Positions 52,985-61,090 of a stretch of DNA of 64,000 nucleotides are shown here, piece after piece. Numbering within the stretch: the stretch's first letter is position 1; each line of letters starts with the position of its first letter. The translations under genes and the position numbers were made by a program. The notes beneath the pieces are model-generated. The model made no database searches and was not told where the DNA came from. It worked only from the letters and a program-made list of their open reading frames with translations. The DNA comes from Anaerolineae bacterium (GTDB taxonomy: Bacteria > Chloroflexota > Anaerolineae > Anaerolineales > Villigracilaceae): assembly GCA_021324435.1 (NCBI GenBank), contig JAJPIZ010000049.1:1-64000 (forward strand), given 5' to 3'.

Positions 52985-53018
52985 CAGGCTCCCGTTTGGG
53001 GGAGCCTGTTTTGTTGTG
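52985..53018. terminator. Bidirectional terminator, M42 gene / small membrane gene
   Basis: CAGGCTCCC and GGGAGCCTG form a perfect stem. TTTTGTTGTG follows on the plus strand and AATTTTTATT on the minus strand. It lies between convergent genes. Confidence 0.9.
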
Positions 53019-53019
53019 A

Positions 53020-53304
53020 TCACTTCTTCTTTGTGTCGTCTGTGGCCTTCGTGGGCAACATGGACATGAAATACGCGGCGCCCGCGCCAAGCGCGAATGC
53101 GCCTGCCGAACCGGCCGTAGAGAAGTTCGTCAACGCGATCAGCAGGCCGAAGAAGCCGAGCGCCAGTGCGATTTGCACCTGCCATGCACTGGCCTTGAAA
53201 TTATCGAGGACGAAACGGCCCGCTCCGAGGCCAAAGACCAGGAAGCCAAGGGCGCGTAGCAGGAAGCCGAGAAAGTGGGTAACTTCACCGATGACGGGGG
53301 GCAT
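53020..53304 (-). CDS. Small membrane protein of unknown function
   Basis: A 94-residue protein with three hydrophobic stretches (FLGFLLRALGFLVFGLGAGR; VQIALALGFFGLLIAL; AGAFALGAGAAYFMSM) and a Lys/Asp-rich tail (KATDDTKKK). It is preceded by AAGGAG. I do not recognise the family. Confidence 0.75.
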   Translation of the reverse strand: MPPVIGEVTHFLGFLLRALGFLVFGLGAGRFVLDNFKASAWQVQIALALGFFGLLIALTNFSTAGSAGAFALGAGAAYFMSMLPTKATDDTKKK

Positions 53305-53368
53305 ACTTTTCTCCTTTCAAATTTTTGAATTTGACTACAAATTAGAACACCAGGTTTTTGCCCGGGTT

Positions 53369-53890
53369 CTACAACCACGCCCACAACAACCATAGAATGA
53401 GCATCAGCACACCGACTCCAAACACCGCCAGAAACGACCAGCCCCAGGCGATCATGTATGTTCTGGCAGAGTCGAAGGCTTTGCGGCGATTCCGAAAGCG
53501 GAGGTATTCGGCTCCGAACAAAGTCAATGGGGAGGCGAGTAGCCCCACCAGCGGCGTGAGAAACAGACTGGCAATGATGCCCGCCAGATAACTCAGGCCA
53601 ATCGAACGCCACGGAATCGAATGTCCGCGCATTCGCTTGGCGATGATGATGTTGTCAACGATGCTTCCGAACAACATCAGGAGCGTGATCAGCGCGAAGA
53701 GCGTCCAGTCAATCCATGCCATGCGGCCTGCGGCATTTTCGATCAGCGCGTAGAACAGAGTTGCAAGCCACATGATGATTAACCCTGGAAAGACTGGAAC
53801 AAGCAAACCAAACAGACCGATGATGAGCGCGAACAGCGTCAGCGTTTGGATGAAAACTTCTGCCCAGAAACGAGGGTCGGTGGGAGGCAT
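53369..53890 (-). CDS. DUF456 membrane protein
   Basis: A 173-residue protein with about four helices. The family pattern is seen as IIGLFGLLVPVFPGLIIMWL, MLFGSIVDNIIIAKRMRGHS and GLSYLAGIIASLFLTPLVGL, with a Gly/Pro-rich glycine-zipper-like middle. Function unknown. The ATG at 53890 is used; a TTG two codons earlier lies against the REP-like element. Confidence 0.85.
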   Translation of the reverse strand: MPPTDPRFWAEVFIQTLTLFALIIGLFGLLVPVFPGLIIMWLATLFYALIENAAGRMAWIDWTLFALITLLMLFGSIVDNIIIAKRMRGHSIPWRSIGLSYLAGIIASLFLTPLVGLLASPLTLFGAEYLRFRNRRKAFDSARTYMIAWGWSFLAVFGVGVLMLILWLLWAWL

Positions 53891-53898
53891 AAGCAAAT

Positions 53899-53974
53899 GC
53901 TGGTCGAGTAGGCGGCGGGTCTCGATACGTTCCTGCGGAACTACTCGACCACCGCCGCCATATCGAGACCAAGT
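53899..53974. repeat. REP-like palindromic element, copy 2
   Basis: Begins CTGGTCGAGTAGGCGGCGGG and ends CACCGCCGCCATATCGAGAC then CAAG. The inner arms GTCGAGTAG and CTACTCGAC are inverted. It aligns with the reverse complement of 23717-23790. It starts right after the serS stop codon. Confidence 0.8.
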
Positions 53975-55243
53975 CTATGGTCTAATGACATCCACTCCGC
54001 CCATCCACGGACGGAGCGCGTCGGGAACGACGATGGAACCGTCAGCCTGCTGGTAGTTTTCCATAACGGCGATCAGGGTCCGAGGGAGGCCCAGACCCGA
54101 TCCGTTGAGTGTGTGGACGAGTCGCGTTTTCTTGTCTGCGGCCCGATATTTGATGTTGGCGCGCCGCGCCTGAAAGTCGCGCACATTGGAGACCGAGGAA
54201 ACTTCCAGCCATTCGTTGCATCCCGGCGCCCAGACCTCGACATCGTATGTTGTGGTCGAGTTGAAGCCGATGTCGCCGGTGCAGAGTTGTTTGATGCGAT
54301 ACGTCAGGCCAAGTTGCCTGCAGGTCTCTTCGGCATGTTCGCGCATCTTCTCCAGCCATGCGTCTGAATCTTCCGGCTTGCAGTAAATGTACATCTCGAC
54401 CTTGTCGAACTGATGGCCGCGCTTGATGCCGCGCACATCGCGGCCCGCGCTCATTTTTTCTCGGCGGAAGCAGGGCGTATACGCGGTATAGAGGAGGGGC
54501 AGGCTGGCCTCGTCGAGGATTTCATCCATGTGCAGGCCGGTGAGCGGGACCTCCGCGGTGGGCACAAAGTAGTAATCTTCCTCGTGATCTTTGTAAAGAT
54601 TATCAGCGAACTTTGGAAGTTGACCCGCGCCATACACGGTTGCGGTCTTGACCATGAACGGCAGATACTTTTCGGTGTAACCCTGGCGAATGTGAAGATC
54701 GAGCATGAAGGCGATCAGAGCGCGTTGCAACCGCGCGCCCGCTCCGCTCAACACATAAAAACGCGAGCCGGTGAGTTTTGTGCCGCGCTCGAAGTCAATG
54801 ATGCCAAGCGCGGGGCCGAGATCCCAGTGCGCCTTTGGTTGAAAATCGAATTTCTTTGGCTCGCCCACCGTCTTCACGATAACATTATCATTTTCGTCTT
54901 TGCCAATCGGCGTGCCGGCATCCGGGACGTTGGGGATGCCCGATAAGACCGCGTTCAATTGCGCGTCCACTTCAGCGACTTCCTTATCCAGCGCGCTGAT
55001 CTTATCGCCGACGACGCGCATCGCTTCGATCTTTGCTGCTCGGGCGGCCGCGTCTTTCATTTGGCTGATCTCTTTCGAGACGGCGTTCCGCTCCGCTTTG
55101 AGTTTTTCGGCTTCCGTCAAGAGCGCGCGGCGCTTCTCGTCCAATTCCAAAACGGAATCCACCGGCGAGGAATCCATCTGCCGGTTCTTCAGCGCCGTGC
55201 GGACAACGTCCGGGGTCTGGCGGATGAGATTGATGTCAATCAT
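53975..55243 (-). CDS. serS: Seryl-tRNA synthetase
   Basis: Charges tRNA-Ser with serine. The N-terminal coiled-coil arm (about residues 30-105) contains [20 protein letters not shown] and VSKEISQMK. The class II core has motif 1 in the region of [60 protein letters not shown], motif 2 [20 protein letters not shown] with [12 protein letters not shown], and motif 3 [20 protein letters not shown]. The length of 422 residues is standard. GGAGGTG precedes the ATG. Expression is predicted to be controlled by the T-box leader just upstream. Confidence 0.98.
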   Translation of the reverse strand: MIDINLIRQTPDVVRTALKNRQMDSSPVDSVLELDEKRRALLTEAEKLKAERNAVSKEISQMKDAAARAAKIEAMRVVGDKISALDKEVAEVDAQLNAVLSGIPNVPDAGTPIGKDENDNVIVKTVGEPKKFDFQPKAHWDLGPALGIIDFERGTKLTGSRFYVLSGAGARLQRALIAFMLDLHIRQGYTEKYLPFMVKTATVYGAGQLPKFADNLYKDHEEDYYFVPTAEVPLTGLHMDEILDEASLPLLYTAYTPCFRREKMSAGRDVRGIKRGHQFDKVEMYIYCKPEDSDAWLEKMREHAEETCRQLGLTYRIKQLCTGDIGFNSTTTYDVEVWAPGCNEWLEVSSVSNVRDFQARRANIKYRAADKKTRLVHTLNGSGLGLPRTLIAVMENYQQADGSIVVPDALRPWMGGVDVIRP

Positions 55244-55263
55244 GGTTGCACCTCCATTTGTCA

Positions 55264-55312
55264 GCCCTCACCCCTTGCCCCTCTCCCATCGGGAGAGGGG
55301 TTGGGGTGAGGG
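55264..55312. repeat. G/C-rich palindromic repeat between T-box and serS
   Basis: CCCTCACCCC and GGGGTGAGGG are the outer arms and CCCCTCTCCC / GGGAGAGGGG the inner arms around a 3-base centre. It separates the T-box terminator from the serS ribosome site. Confidence 0.8.
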
Positions 55313-55663
55313 AATAGAATACGCCCCCGGTCCATTTGCAGGACGAGCGTCGGAAGTTCATCCGACACCTTCGGGGGGCGTCTCGTGGTGCCACCTGCTT
55401 TTGCGACCCCCTCCCGGCTTCGCCACCCTCCCCCTTCAAGGGGGAGGGATGGGGTGGGGGTCACCTCAGACTTGCGCTGTAACGGGCGCTCGCGTCCCTC
55501 TTACAATCTTGTCGTAGTAGCGACTTCAACCGCTTTGTCACTACGTTTTAGATTCCTGCGAAGGAAACTTGGCGAAGTGGATTTCATCATTGGGCTGACC
55601 GCCTCGCACGACCGGCGGCTCTCTGAACAGTTACCTGATTACTTGTCTTCGCGCTGTCTGTTG
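55310..55663 (-). promoter_or_regulatory. T-box riboswitch (serine) upstream of serS
   Basis: tRNA-sensing leader that lets serS be transcribed when uncharged tRNA-Ser accumulates. On the minus strand the stem I base GCGAAG / CTTCGC is seen, with AGTA of the S-turn in GACAAGTAATCAGG. The conserved upper part runs AGAGAGCCGCCGGTCGTGCG then AGGCGG. The specifier is probably TCC (Ser), at 55579-55581 inside GAAATCCAC, followed by a purine as usual. The T-box core GGTGGCACC lies at 55387-55395; its TGGC would pair with the GCCA end of tRNA-Ser (discriminator G). The terminator stem ACGCCCCCCG / CGGGGGCGT (55381-55372 and 55329-55321) is followed by ATTCTATT. A palindromic repeat is inserted between stem I and the T-box core. 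Confidence 0.88.
55405..55462. repeat. G/C-rich palindromic repeat inside the T-box leader
   Basis: GACCCCC and GGGGGTC are the outer arms; CCCTCCCCCTT / AAGGGGGAGGG lie near the centre. It lies between stem I and the T-box core of the serS leader, where stems II/III would usually be. Confidence 0.75.
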
Positions 55664-55669
55664 CGGGTG

Positions 55670-55697
55670 ATTATATGCGGGTCACAAATTGTGTCAA
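55670..55697 (-). promoter_or_regulatory. Strong sigma-70 promoter of serS, inside the end of the upstream gene
   Basis: On the minus strand a perfect TTGACA (55697-55692) and a perfect TATAAT (55675-55670) are spaced by 16 bases. The -10 box includes the TAA stop codon of the Cys-rich protein gene. Transcription would start near 55663, just before T-box stem I. Confidence 0.8.
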
Positions 55698-56361
55698 GCA
55701 TGAAATATCGCTATCCTTTACCTGCCACCACGGGCCGGGATTATAGGTAAGAAAAAAGTCTTGGATTGACGGCGAAGTTACATCTGGCCTTATCGGGCAA
55801 CCTCCGCCGCACCCCGTTGAGCAGGTGTATCCGGGCGGACGGCCCTGACAGGAGAGATTTCTGCACCAATATTTTGGGAGACCGTTTTTATCGTAGCCGC
55901 ACTGGCCGCCCTCTAAATTTCCGTCGCAGTGTTTTTTTTTCACTATGCGGTTTCTGGCATTCCCAGACATAAGGCCCGTTGGGGCATGACAGCCCGCCGC
56001 CCTGGCGAATACACTCTCCTCCTCCGCAGGATTGGACTTCAAGATCGTATGGGTGGCCATTATTCGTGCATGTTCGTGTCTGGCAAAAATTAACGCAAGG
56101 GCCCCAATCCCCCCAGTCTTCTTTTTTGCACGTATTACCGACGGTCCATTTGCAGGTGCCACACTGCCGGATATTGGGTTTGTAACCATCACATGAAGCG
56201 GTGCAGCTTGGGTTTCCCTTGCAATAAGTTTTCTGACAATCATCGGTACTGGTACACTCTTTGTCGCCGTTACAACCCGGAAAATCTGCATGGGCTAGGT
56301 GATTGAAAGAAAGAACAAGGATTACACCGATGCCAATTCCAAAAAGAATCTTTGTTACCAT
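55671..56361 (-). CDS. Cys-rich secreted protein, frame broken at a run of nine A
   Basis: The first frame starts at 56361 with a signal peptide (MVTKILFGIGIGVILVLSFN, cleaved after AHA) and about 115 residues with many Cys (CNGDKECTSTDDCQKTYC, CGTCKWTVGNTC). At the A9 run (55932-55940) the frame changes: with eight A, PHSEKK would continue directly to HCDGNLEGGQCGYDKNGLPK, CRNLSCQGRPPGYTCSTGCG and onwards to the stop at 55671. The second frame is also Cys-rich and does not look like chance. So one protein of about 230 residues is expected, with the frame set by slippage, by mutation or by a sequencing error. I know no family. The last codons hold the serS promoter. Confidence 0.7.
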
Positions 56362-56434
56362 TCTTGTGTACTAAATTCATATTAAACCAAAGCCAACACG
56401 TTATGCAAGAGAATCAAAACCGATATTTTACAAT

Positions 56435-57481
56435 CTATGAGTGATCGTAGCGGGAGTATCCCAGAATGAAGTCTTCCAACTCTTCCGGCGGGATTTGGGT
56501 TTTTCCCCACTGCCTCACGTAATCTTCTGGTGAATGTTGTGCGTATACATCTTCCAGGTGCACCTCTTCGGGAAGATAACTACGATATTTGATTGCCCAA
56601 TCAGCGGTCGCCAGTATTGAAGGAAATGCCTCACGTGCACTTACCCTTGTTGGAGGATATGATATTTTATGTGTGTCCTTTTTGAATTCGTAAAACCAGA
56701 GATTAAAGAACCTGACGTTGCCCTTCTCTACAGAAATTGCATAAGTATAAATGCGGGCGTCTTTGCCTTCATTGAAAGGATTTTTAATTAGTCCAACGAA
56801 TGGAATATAAGGCGTCTGATCTTCTGACAAGTTGGGGATAGAGGTAGGTTTAAAGGGGTCTATTATTATCGCCCCGTCTGCCTCTTGGATTACTGGCACA
56901 AGCGGGGTGTCTTCGGGGAAATTATGGAGTACGCCATTGGCGTAGGCCAGGTGCAGGCTCAGAGAAAGTCTGCCGTTATAGACATCATCAAAAGTTATCG
57001 GAACCGGGTTTTCGTCATCGCCGCGAATTTCTAAGGGCGTTACCCACTCTCCGGTTTTGGGAAGGAAGAGATAATCGGTTTGAGAAGGGTTATCCGGGCT
57101 GGCAGCGGTCAGGATAAAGGACGAAAGGCCTTTGGGGTCAACGGTTCTAACCAGAGTTGGGTCAACTTCCTTTGCGCCGTATGCGGTTTGGATGACAATT
57201 TTTTCTCCGGCGGTGGTGAAAGCGGTCTCCTGCGCCCGGGTTTTGGGGTCGGCGTAGGTTAGTGTCCCTTTATCAAAAGTGTAGTCGGCGGAAAGGCCCG
57301 CGAGTTGGGCTGGCGTGATGATGACTTCGGGGGCGGGTGTGACGGTTTCGGTGGGGGTTGGAGTTTCAGTGGGGGTGGCGGTTGAAGGCTGGGTGACGGT
57401 CGGTCCATTTGGCTTGCCGTTGGGGGTTCCACACGCGCCCGCCACAATGGCGATCAAGAGTAATGCGATGATTCTTCTCAT
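56435..57481 (-). CDS. Lipoprotein with Thr/Pro linker, unknown domain
   Basis: The signal MRRIIALLLIAIVAGACGTP has a lipobox with Cys at residue 17, followed by a Thr/Pro/Glu linker (TATPTETPTPTETVTP). The main domain of about 290 residues is rich in beta strands and aromatics (LAGLSADYTFDKGTLTYADP; KGNVRFFNLWFYEFKKD) and is not recognised. It starts 3 bases after the sugar transferase gene, so they share a transcript; it could be part of an exopolysaccharide pathway. Its A/T content is above that of the neighbours. Confidence 0.8.
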   Translation of the reverse strand: MRRIIALLLIAIVAGACGTPNGKPNGPTVTQPSTATPTETPTPTETVTPAPEVIITPAQLAGLSADYTFDKGTLTYADPKTRAQETAFTTAGEKIVIQTAYGAKEVDPTLVRTVDPKGLSSFILTAASPDNPSQTDYLFLPKTGEWVTPLEIRGDDENPVPITFDDVYNGRLSLSLHLAYANGVLHNFPEDTPLVPVIQEADGAIIIDPFKPTSIPNLSEDQTPYIPFVGLIKNPFNEGKDARIYTYAISVEKGNVRFFNLWFYEFKKDTHKISYPPTRVSAREAFPSILATADWAIKYRSYLPEEVHLEDVYAQHSPEDYVRQWGKTQIPPEELEDFILGYSRYDHS

Positions 57482-57484
57482 GGC

Positions 57485-58093
57485 TCACTTCCTTTCTTCA
57501 TTTCCCATGAAGTATTTCGTCGTGGCCTGCCCCGGCTGGTTGATGCCTTCGCGGGTGATGACCTTCCAAAGACTCAGGAATAATATTTTTATATCCAGCC
57601 AGAACGACCAGTGATCCACATACCAAACGTCGAGCGCAAAACGAGTCGGCCAGTCAATCGCGTTGCGGCCATTGACCTGCGCCCAGCCTGTGAGACCGGG
57701 ATGCACGTCATGGCGGCGCATTTGTTCGGGAGAATAGCGCGGCAGATATTCCATCAATAAAGGCCGCGGGCCGACCAGGCTCATGTCGCCGCGCAGGATG
57801 TTGAACAATTCCGGGAGTTCATCGAGACTCAAAGAGCGCAGAAATTTCCCGAAGCGGGTGAGGCGCGCCGAGTCGGGGAGCAGATCCCCGTCCGCGTCGC
57901 GGGCATCGGTCATTGTGCGGAATTTGTAAACGGTGAAAGGCTGACCCTTGTAACCCGGTCTCGTTTGACGGAATAAGATCGGCGTCCCGAAAAAGATGCG
58001 GACGAGAATCGCGATCAGAAACATGAACGGGGATAAGATCAGGAGTCCGAGTGACGCGGCAATGATGTCGAAGATGCGCTTGCTGAGGGGCAT
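57485..58093 (-). CDS. Polyprenyl-phosphate sugar-1-phosphate transferase (WcaJ/exopolysaccharide type)
   Basis: Initiating transferase that loads a sugar phosphate onto undecaprenyl phosphate for exopolysaccharide or glycan synthesis. An N-terminal re-entrant hydrophobic segment [20 protein letters not shown] is followed by [40 protein letters not shown] with PRP next, and [13 protein letters not shown] with the later [17 protein letters not shown]. The 202 residues are the catalytic-only form. The sugar is unknown. Confidence 0.93.
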   Translation of the reverse strand: MPLSKRIFDIIAASLGLLILSPFMFLIAILVRIFFGTPILFRQTRPGYKGQPFTVYKFRTMTDARDADGDLLPDSARLTRFGKFLRSLSLDELPELFNILRGDMSLVGPRPLLMEYLPRYSPEQMRRHDVHPGLTGWAQVNGRNAIDWPTRFALDVWYVDHWSFWLDIKILFLSLWKVITREGINQPGQATTKYFMGNEERK

Positions 58094-58106
58094 GAGGACA
58101 TTCTAC

Positions 58107-58170
58107 CACCCCCACCTAGCCTCCCCCATTTTCCAAAGGAAAATGGGGGAGGCCGAAGGCGGAGGGGGCC
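58107..58170. repeat. G/C-rich palindromic repeat between sugar transferase and response regulator genes
   Basis: GCCTCCCCCATTTTCC and its perfect complement form a 16-base stem with a 3-base loop (58119-58153), with flanking CCCCCACC and GGAGGGGG. It lies between divergent genes. Confidence 0.75.
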
Positions 58171-58201
58171 TTTTATGGTATTATTTTGCACGGAGCGACC
58201 T

Positions 58202-58879
58202 ATGAACGAGCGGATATTGATCATCGAAGACGACCAGGCCATTTTGAAGTTGCTTCAACGCGGCCTGGCGTATGAGGGTTATACCGTTGACACTGCGACC
58301 GACGGTCGCACCGGTTTGATTTTGGCGCGCGACCATACCCCCGACCTCGTGATTTTGGATTGGATGCTTCCGGGTATGGACGGACTCGAAGTGTGTCATC
58401 GCCTGCGAACCGGCGGTTCGATCCCAATTCTGATGTTGACCGCGAAAGACACGGTGCAAGACCGCATCCAGGGGCTGGACGCCGGGGCGGATGATTACAT
58501 GATCAAGCCGTTCAATCTCGACGAACTGCTGGCGCGTGTGCGCGCCCTTTTGCGCCGCACCCAACCCGAACGTGTGCCGGTCTTGAAGTTTGCCGATCTC
58601 ACGCTTGACACCGGTTCGCGTCAAGCCTCCCGAAATAATCGCCTGGTCCCGCTGACCGCCAAAGAATATGAACTGCTCGAACTTTTCCTGCGCCATCCCA
58701 AACAAGTGCTGACCCGCGAAGTGATCTTCGACCGCGTCTGGGGCTATGACTTTGGCGGCGAGAGTAACGTGCTCGAAGTTTATATCCGCTATCTGCGGCA
58801 GAAACTCGAAGCCGAAGGGGAGGCGCGCCTGATCCACACGGTGCGCGGCGTGGGTTATGTGCTGCGGGAAAATCCATAG
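58202..58879 (+). CDS. OmpR/PhoB-family response regulator
   Basis: DNA-binding regulator of a two-component system. The receiver domain (about residues 1-118) has [20 protein letters not shown], the phosphorylated Asp in [16 protein letters not shown], and LMLTAKD and [20 protein letters not shown]. The winged-helix domain (about 130-225) has [20 protein letters not shown] and [20 protein letters not shown] with VRGVGYVL. The ATG at 58202 begins the conserved strand; longer frames are not used. A partner kinase follows. Confidence 0.96.
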   Translation: MNERILIIEDDQAILKLLQRGLAYEGYTVDTATDGRTGLILARDHTPDLVILDWMLPGMDGLEVCHRLRTGGSIPILMLTAKDTVQDRIQGLDAGADDYMIKPFNLDELLARVRALLRRTQPERVPVLKFADLTLDTGSRQASRNNRLVPLTAKEYELLELFLRHPKQVLTREVIFDRVWGYDFGGESNVLEVYIRYLRQKLEAEGEARLIHTVRGVGYVLRENP

Positions 58880-58881
58880 AA

Positions 58882-58932
58882 CGATATTCGATATTCGTTA
58901 ATCGAAAGTCGAATATCGAGCATCGAATATCG
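58882..58932. repeat. TCGAATATCGA-type word repeat between regulator and kinase genes
   Basis: ACGATATTCGATATTCGTTA, AGTCGAATATCGAG and CATCGAATATCGG repeat the same words as the in-frame stretch in priA (36908-36951). Confidence 0.7.
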
Positions 58933-58944
58933 GCGTAAACCCTT

Positions 58945-60342
58945 GTGTCCCTCCGCCTTCGTTTAACTCTTCTTTATTCCACGCTGGTCGGGGGCATTTT
59001 GCTGGTGTTCGGCGCGGCGGTTTACAGCCTCATCAGCATCATCCTTTTGAATCAAGTGGATGATATGCTGGCAGGGACGGTGCAGGACATCATCAAGGTC
59101 ACGCAGGTCAATTCAACCGGTCAAGTCAACAGCATCAACCTGCCCGCCCTCGAAATGACCGCCAACACCTATGTTCAGGTGTGGGGAAGCGATGGCAAAC
59201 TGAAATCCAGTTCCCCCGGCATTTCGAGCATGATGCAACCGCTCGATCCGCTGGGCCTGTCAACCAAAGCGCCCATCTACCGCGAAAATACTGTCAATGA
59301 TGTCCATCTGCGCGTTCTGACTGTTCCACTTCAGGTCGGCGCTCATCGCGTGGCGATGTTGCAAGTCGCCACCAGCCTGACGGTGGTTGATTCAGCCAGA
59401 ACCAATCTGATCAACATATTGTTTTCTTCTGCTGTCATTGCCGTCGCGCTTGCGGCGTTTGGCTCGTGGCTGGTGTTGGGACGCACGCTGGCCCCGCTGG
59501 AAACAGTCGCGGAGACGGCGCAGGCCATCAACCGCGCCGACGATTTGTCGCGTCGCATCCCATACAACGGCCCCGAGGAGGACGAGATTGGCAGGCTGAT
59601 CGAATCGTTCAATCAAACACTGGAGCGGCTTGAAAATCTTTTTACTTCGCAGCAGCGTTTTCTCGCGGATGTGAGCCATGAACTGCGCACGCCACTTACG
59701 GTCATCAAAGGCAATGTGGATCTCATGCGTCGCATGAAAAAACTCGATGAAGAATCGCTGGCAAGTATTGATCAGGAGGCAGGCCGGCTCACGCGTTTGG
59801 TCGGCGGTCTGCTTTTGCTGGCCCAGGCTGAGTCCGGAAAACTGAGTCTCAATATGAAGCCGGTCGAGTTGGATACGCTTTTACTCGAAGTCTTTCAGGA
59901 AATGCGAATTTTAGCAGGCGGCAAAGTGAACATGAAGATGGTGGACATTGATCAATTGCAGGTCAATGGAGACCGCGATCGCTTGAAACAAGTCTTGCTT
60001 AATTTGATGGGGAACGCAATTCAATACACCCCTCAAGGCGGTGATGTATTCCTCGGTTTGACGAAGATCGGAGAACAGGCACGCATCATTGTCCGGGACA
60101 CCGGGCCGGGCATCCCGGCCGAGGACTTGCCCTTCATCTTTGAGCGTTTCTATCGCGCCGAGAAATCACGGACGCGTTCCAAGACGAGCGGCTTTGGCCT
60201 CGGTCTGTCCATCGCGCAATGGATCGTGGAAAATCACGGCGGGACGATCAAAGTCGAATCAAAAGAAGGGCAGGGGACGACGTTTGCCATCTGGCTTCCG
60301 CTTTTCAACTCAGACCACAAATCACAGGCGACAGTCAATTGA
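58945..60342 (+). CDS. Sensor histidine kinase
   Basis: Membrane kinase that pairs with the response regulator upstream. A first helix (about residues 10-35), an outer domain of about 110 residues and a second helix (about 155-178) are followed by HAMP (TLAPLETVAETAQAINRADD). The dimerisation helix has FLADVSHELRTPLTVIKGNV with the phosphorylated His. The ATP domain shows the N box LKQVLLNLMGNAIQYTPQGG, the G1 box VRDTGPGIP, and GFGLGLSIAQWIVENHGGTI. The GTG at 58945 is used. The signal is not known. The last codons overlap the convergent lytic transglycosylase gene by 8 bases. Confidence 0.95.
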   Translation: MSLRLRLTLLYSTLVGGILLVFGAAVYSLISIILLNQVDDMLAGTVQDIIKVTQVNSTGQVNSINLPALEMTANTYVQVWGSDGKLKSSSPGISSMMQPLDPLGLSTKAPIYRENTVNDVHLRVLTVPLQVGAHRVAMLQVATSLTVVDSARTNLINILFSSAVIAVALAAFGSWLVLGRTLAPLETVAETAQAINRADDLSRRIPYNGPEEDEIGRLIESFNQTLERLENLFTSQQRFLADVSHELRTPLTVIKGNVDLMRRMKKLDEESLASIDQEAGRLTRLVGGLLLLAQAESGKLSLNMKPVELDTLLLEVFQEMRILAGGKVNMKMVDIDQLQVNGDRDRLKQVLLNLMGNAIQYTPQGGDVFLGLTKIGEQARIIVRDTGPGIPAEDLPFIFERFYRAEKSRTRSKTSGFGLGLSIAQWIVENHGGTIKVESKEGQGTTFAIWLPLFNSDHKSQATVN

Positions 60343-61021
60343 TTCCAAGTTTTTCTCTGGCCTGCGTGCACAAACTTGCGCCACCTGCGGCCAGCCATTC
60401 ATCGAGCCTGGATGATTCTGTTGCGCCGCTGATGGCGTCGCTGTACATTCCGCTTCCCCAATACGCATAACGAATTGTCTCTGCAGGCCATTCCCATTCG
60501 CCGCGCGAAATGACGCTGATGCCGCCATTGTAGCCTGCGAGGGCGAGGCGTACATCATTGTTGGACGCGGTGAGCGAGCGTTGCAGATAATTTAGTCCGC
60601 GTGCGGCATTTGTGTCTGGGGCATAAGGATCATCGGTGATGAAGAAATGATATGGCATCACCTGAAAGAGTCCCATCGCGCCGGCGCGGGATGTGGCGAA
60701 CGGATTCCCGCAGGATTCGATCTGCATAATAACGGCGACCAGATTTGGGTCCAGGTTGGAGGCGGCCGCCCAACGCGTGATCGAGGCTGACCAAAACTGA
60801 ACTTCCGGTGTGAAAATCGGAGAAAGTCGAACTGTCTCGGGGGCGGCAGTCTGCATGTTGATGGGTGAGTCGGGCGTTCTGAACGCAAAGAGGGCAAGCA
60901 GTGCGCCGATCAAGAGCACTGAAAATGGCGGGAGAATAAATGCAAAACAGCCACTGCCATTTGTTTCTTCGTTGGCCGAGGCTGTTTGCCAGGTATTTTG
61001 ATAAGAACGAGCGCGGGACAT
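60335..61021 (-). CDS. Membrane-anchored lytic transglycosylase
   Basis: Cleaves peptidoglycan glycan strands. After a cytoplasmic start, one membrane helix lies at about residues 28-48, so it is anchored. The SLT domain shows VAVIMQIESCGNPFATSRAG with catalytic Glu in the ESxxNP-like motif, then AMGLFQVMPYHF, NAARGLNYLQRSL and LALAGYNGGISVI. At 228 residues it is a compact member. The start at 61021 has GAAAGGA upstream. The neighbouring membrane-protein gene lies upstream on the same strand. Confidence 0.93.
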   Translation of the reverse strand: MSRARSYQNTWQTASANEETNGSGCFAFILPPFSVLLIGALLALFAFRTPDSPINMQTAAPETVRLSPIFTPEVQFWSASITRWAAASNLDPNLVAVIMQIESCGNPFATSRAGAMGLFQVMPYHFFITDDPYAPDTNAARGLNYLQRSLTASNNDVRLALAGYNGGISVISRGEWEWPAETIRYAYWGSGMYSDAISGATESSRLDEWLAAGGASLCTQAREKLGIN

Positions 61022-61090
61022 ACGATCCTTTCATGTTGTGCGCGAAACCGGGCTCGACCAGTCTCTTTTGGAACGATTTGAACCGATGGT

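Noticed and set aside
55681-55695. CACAAATTGTG palindrome as a CRP-like site in the serS promoter
   Set aside because: Spacing and sequence do not fit TGTGA-N6-TCACA, and the T-box already accounts for control.
55671-56291. Second, independent gene in the shifted frame of the Cys-rich protein
   Set aside because: The part before the A9 run in this frame is not Cys-patterned and has no signal peptide; only the part after the run is real coding.
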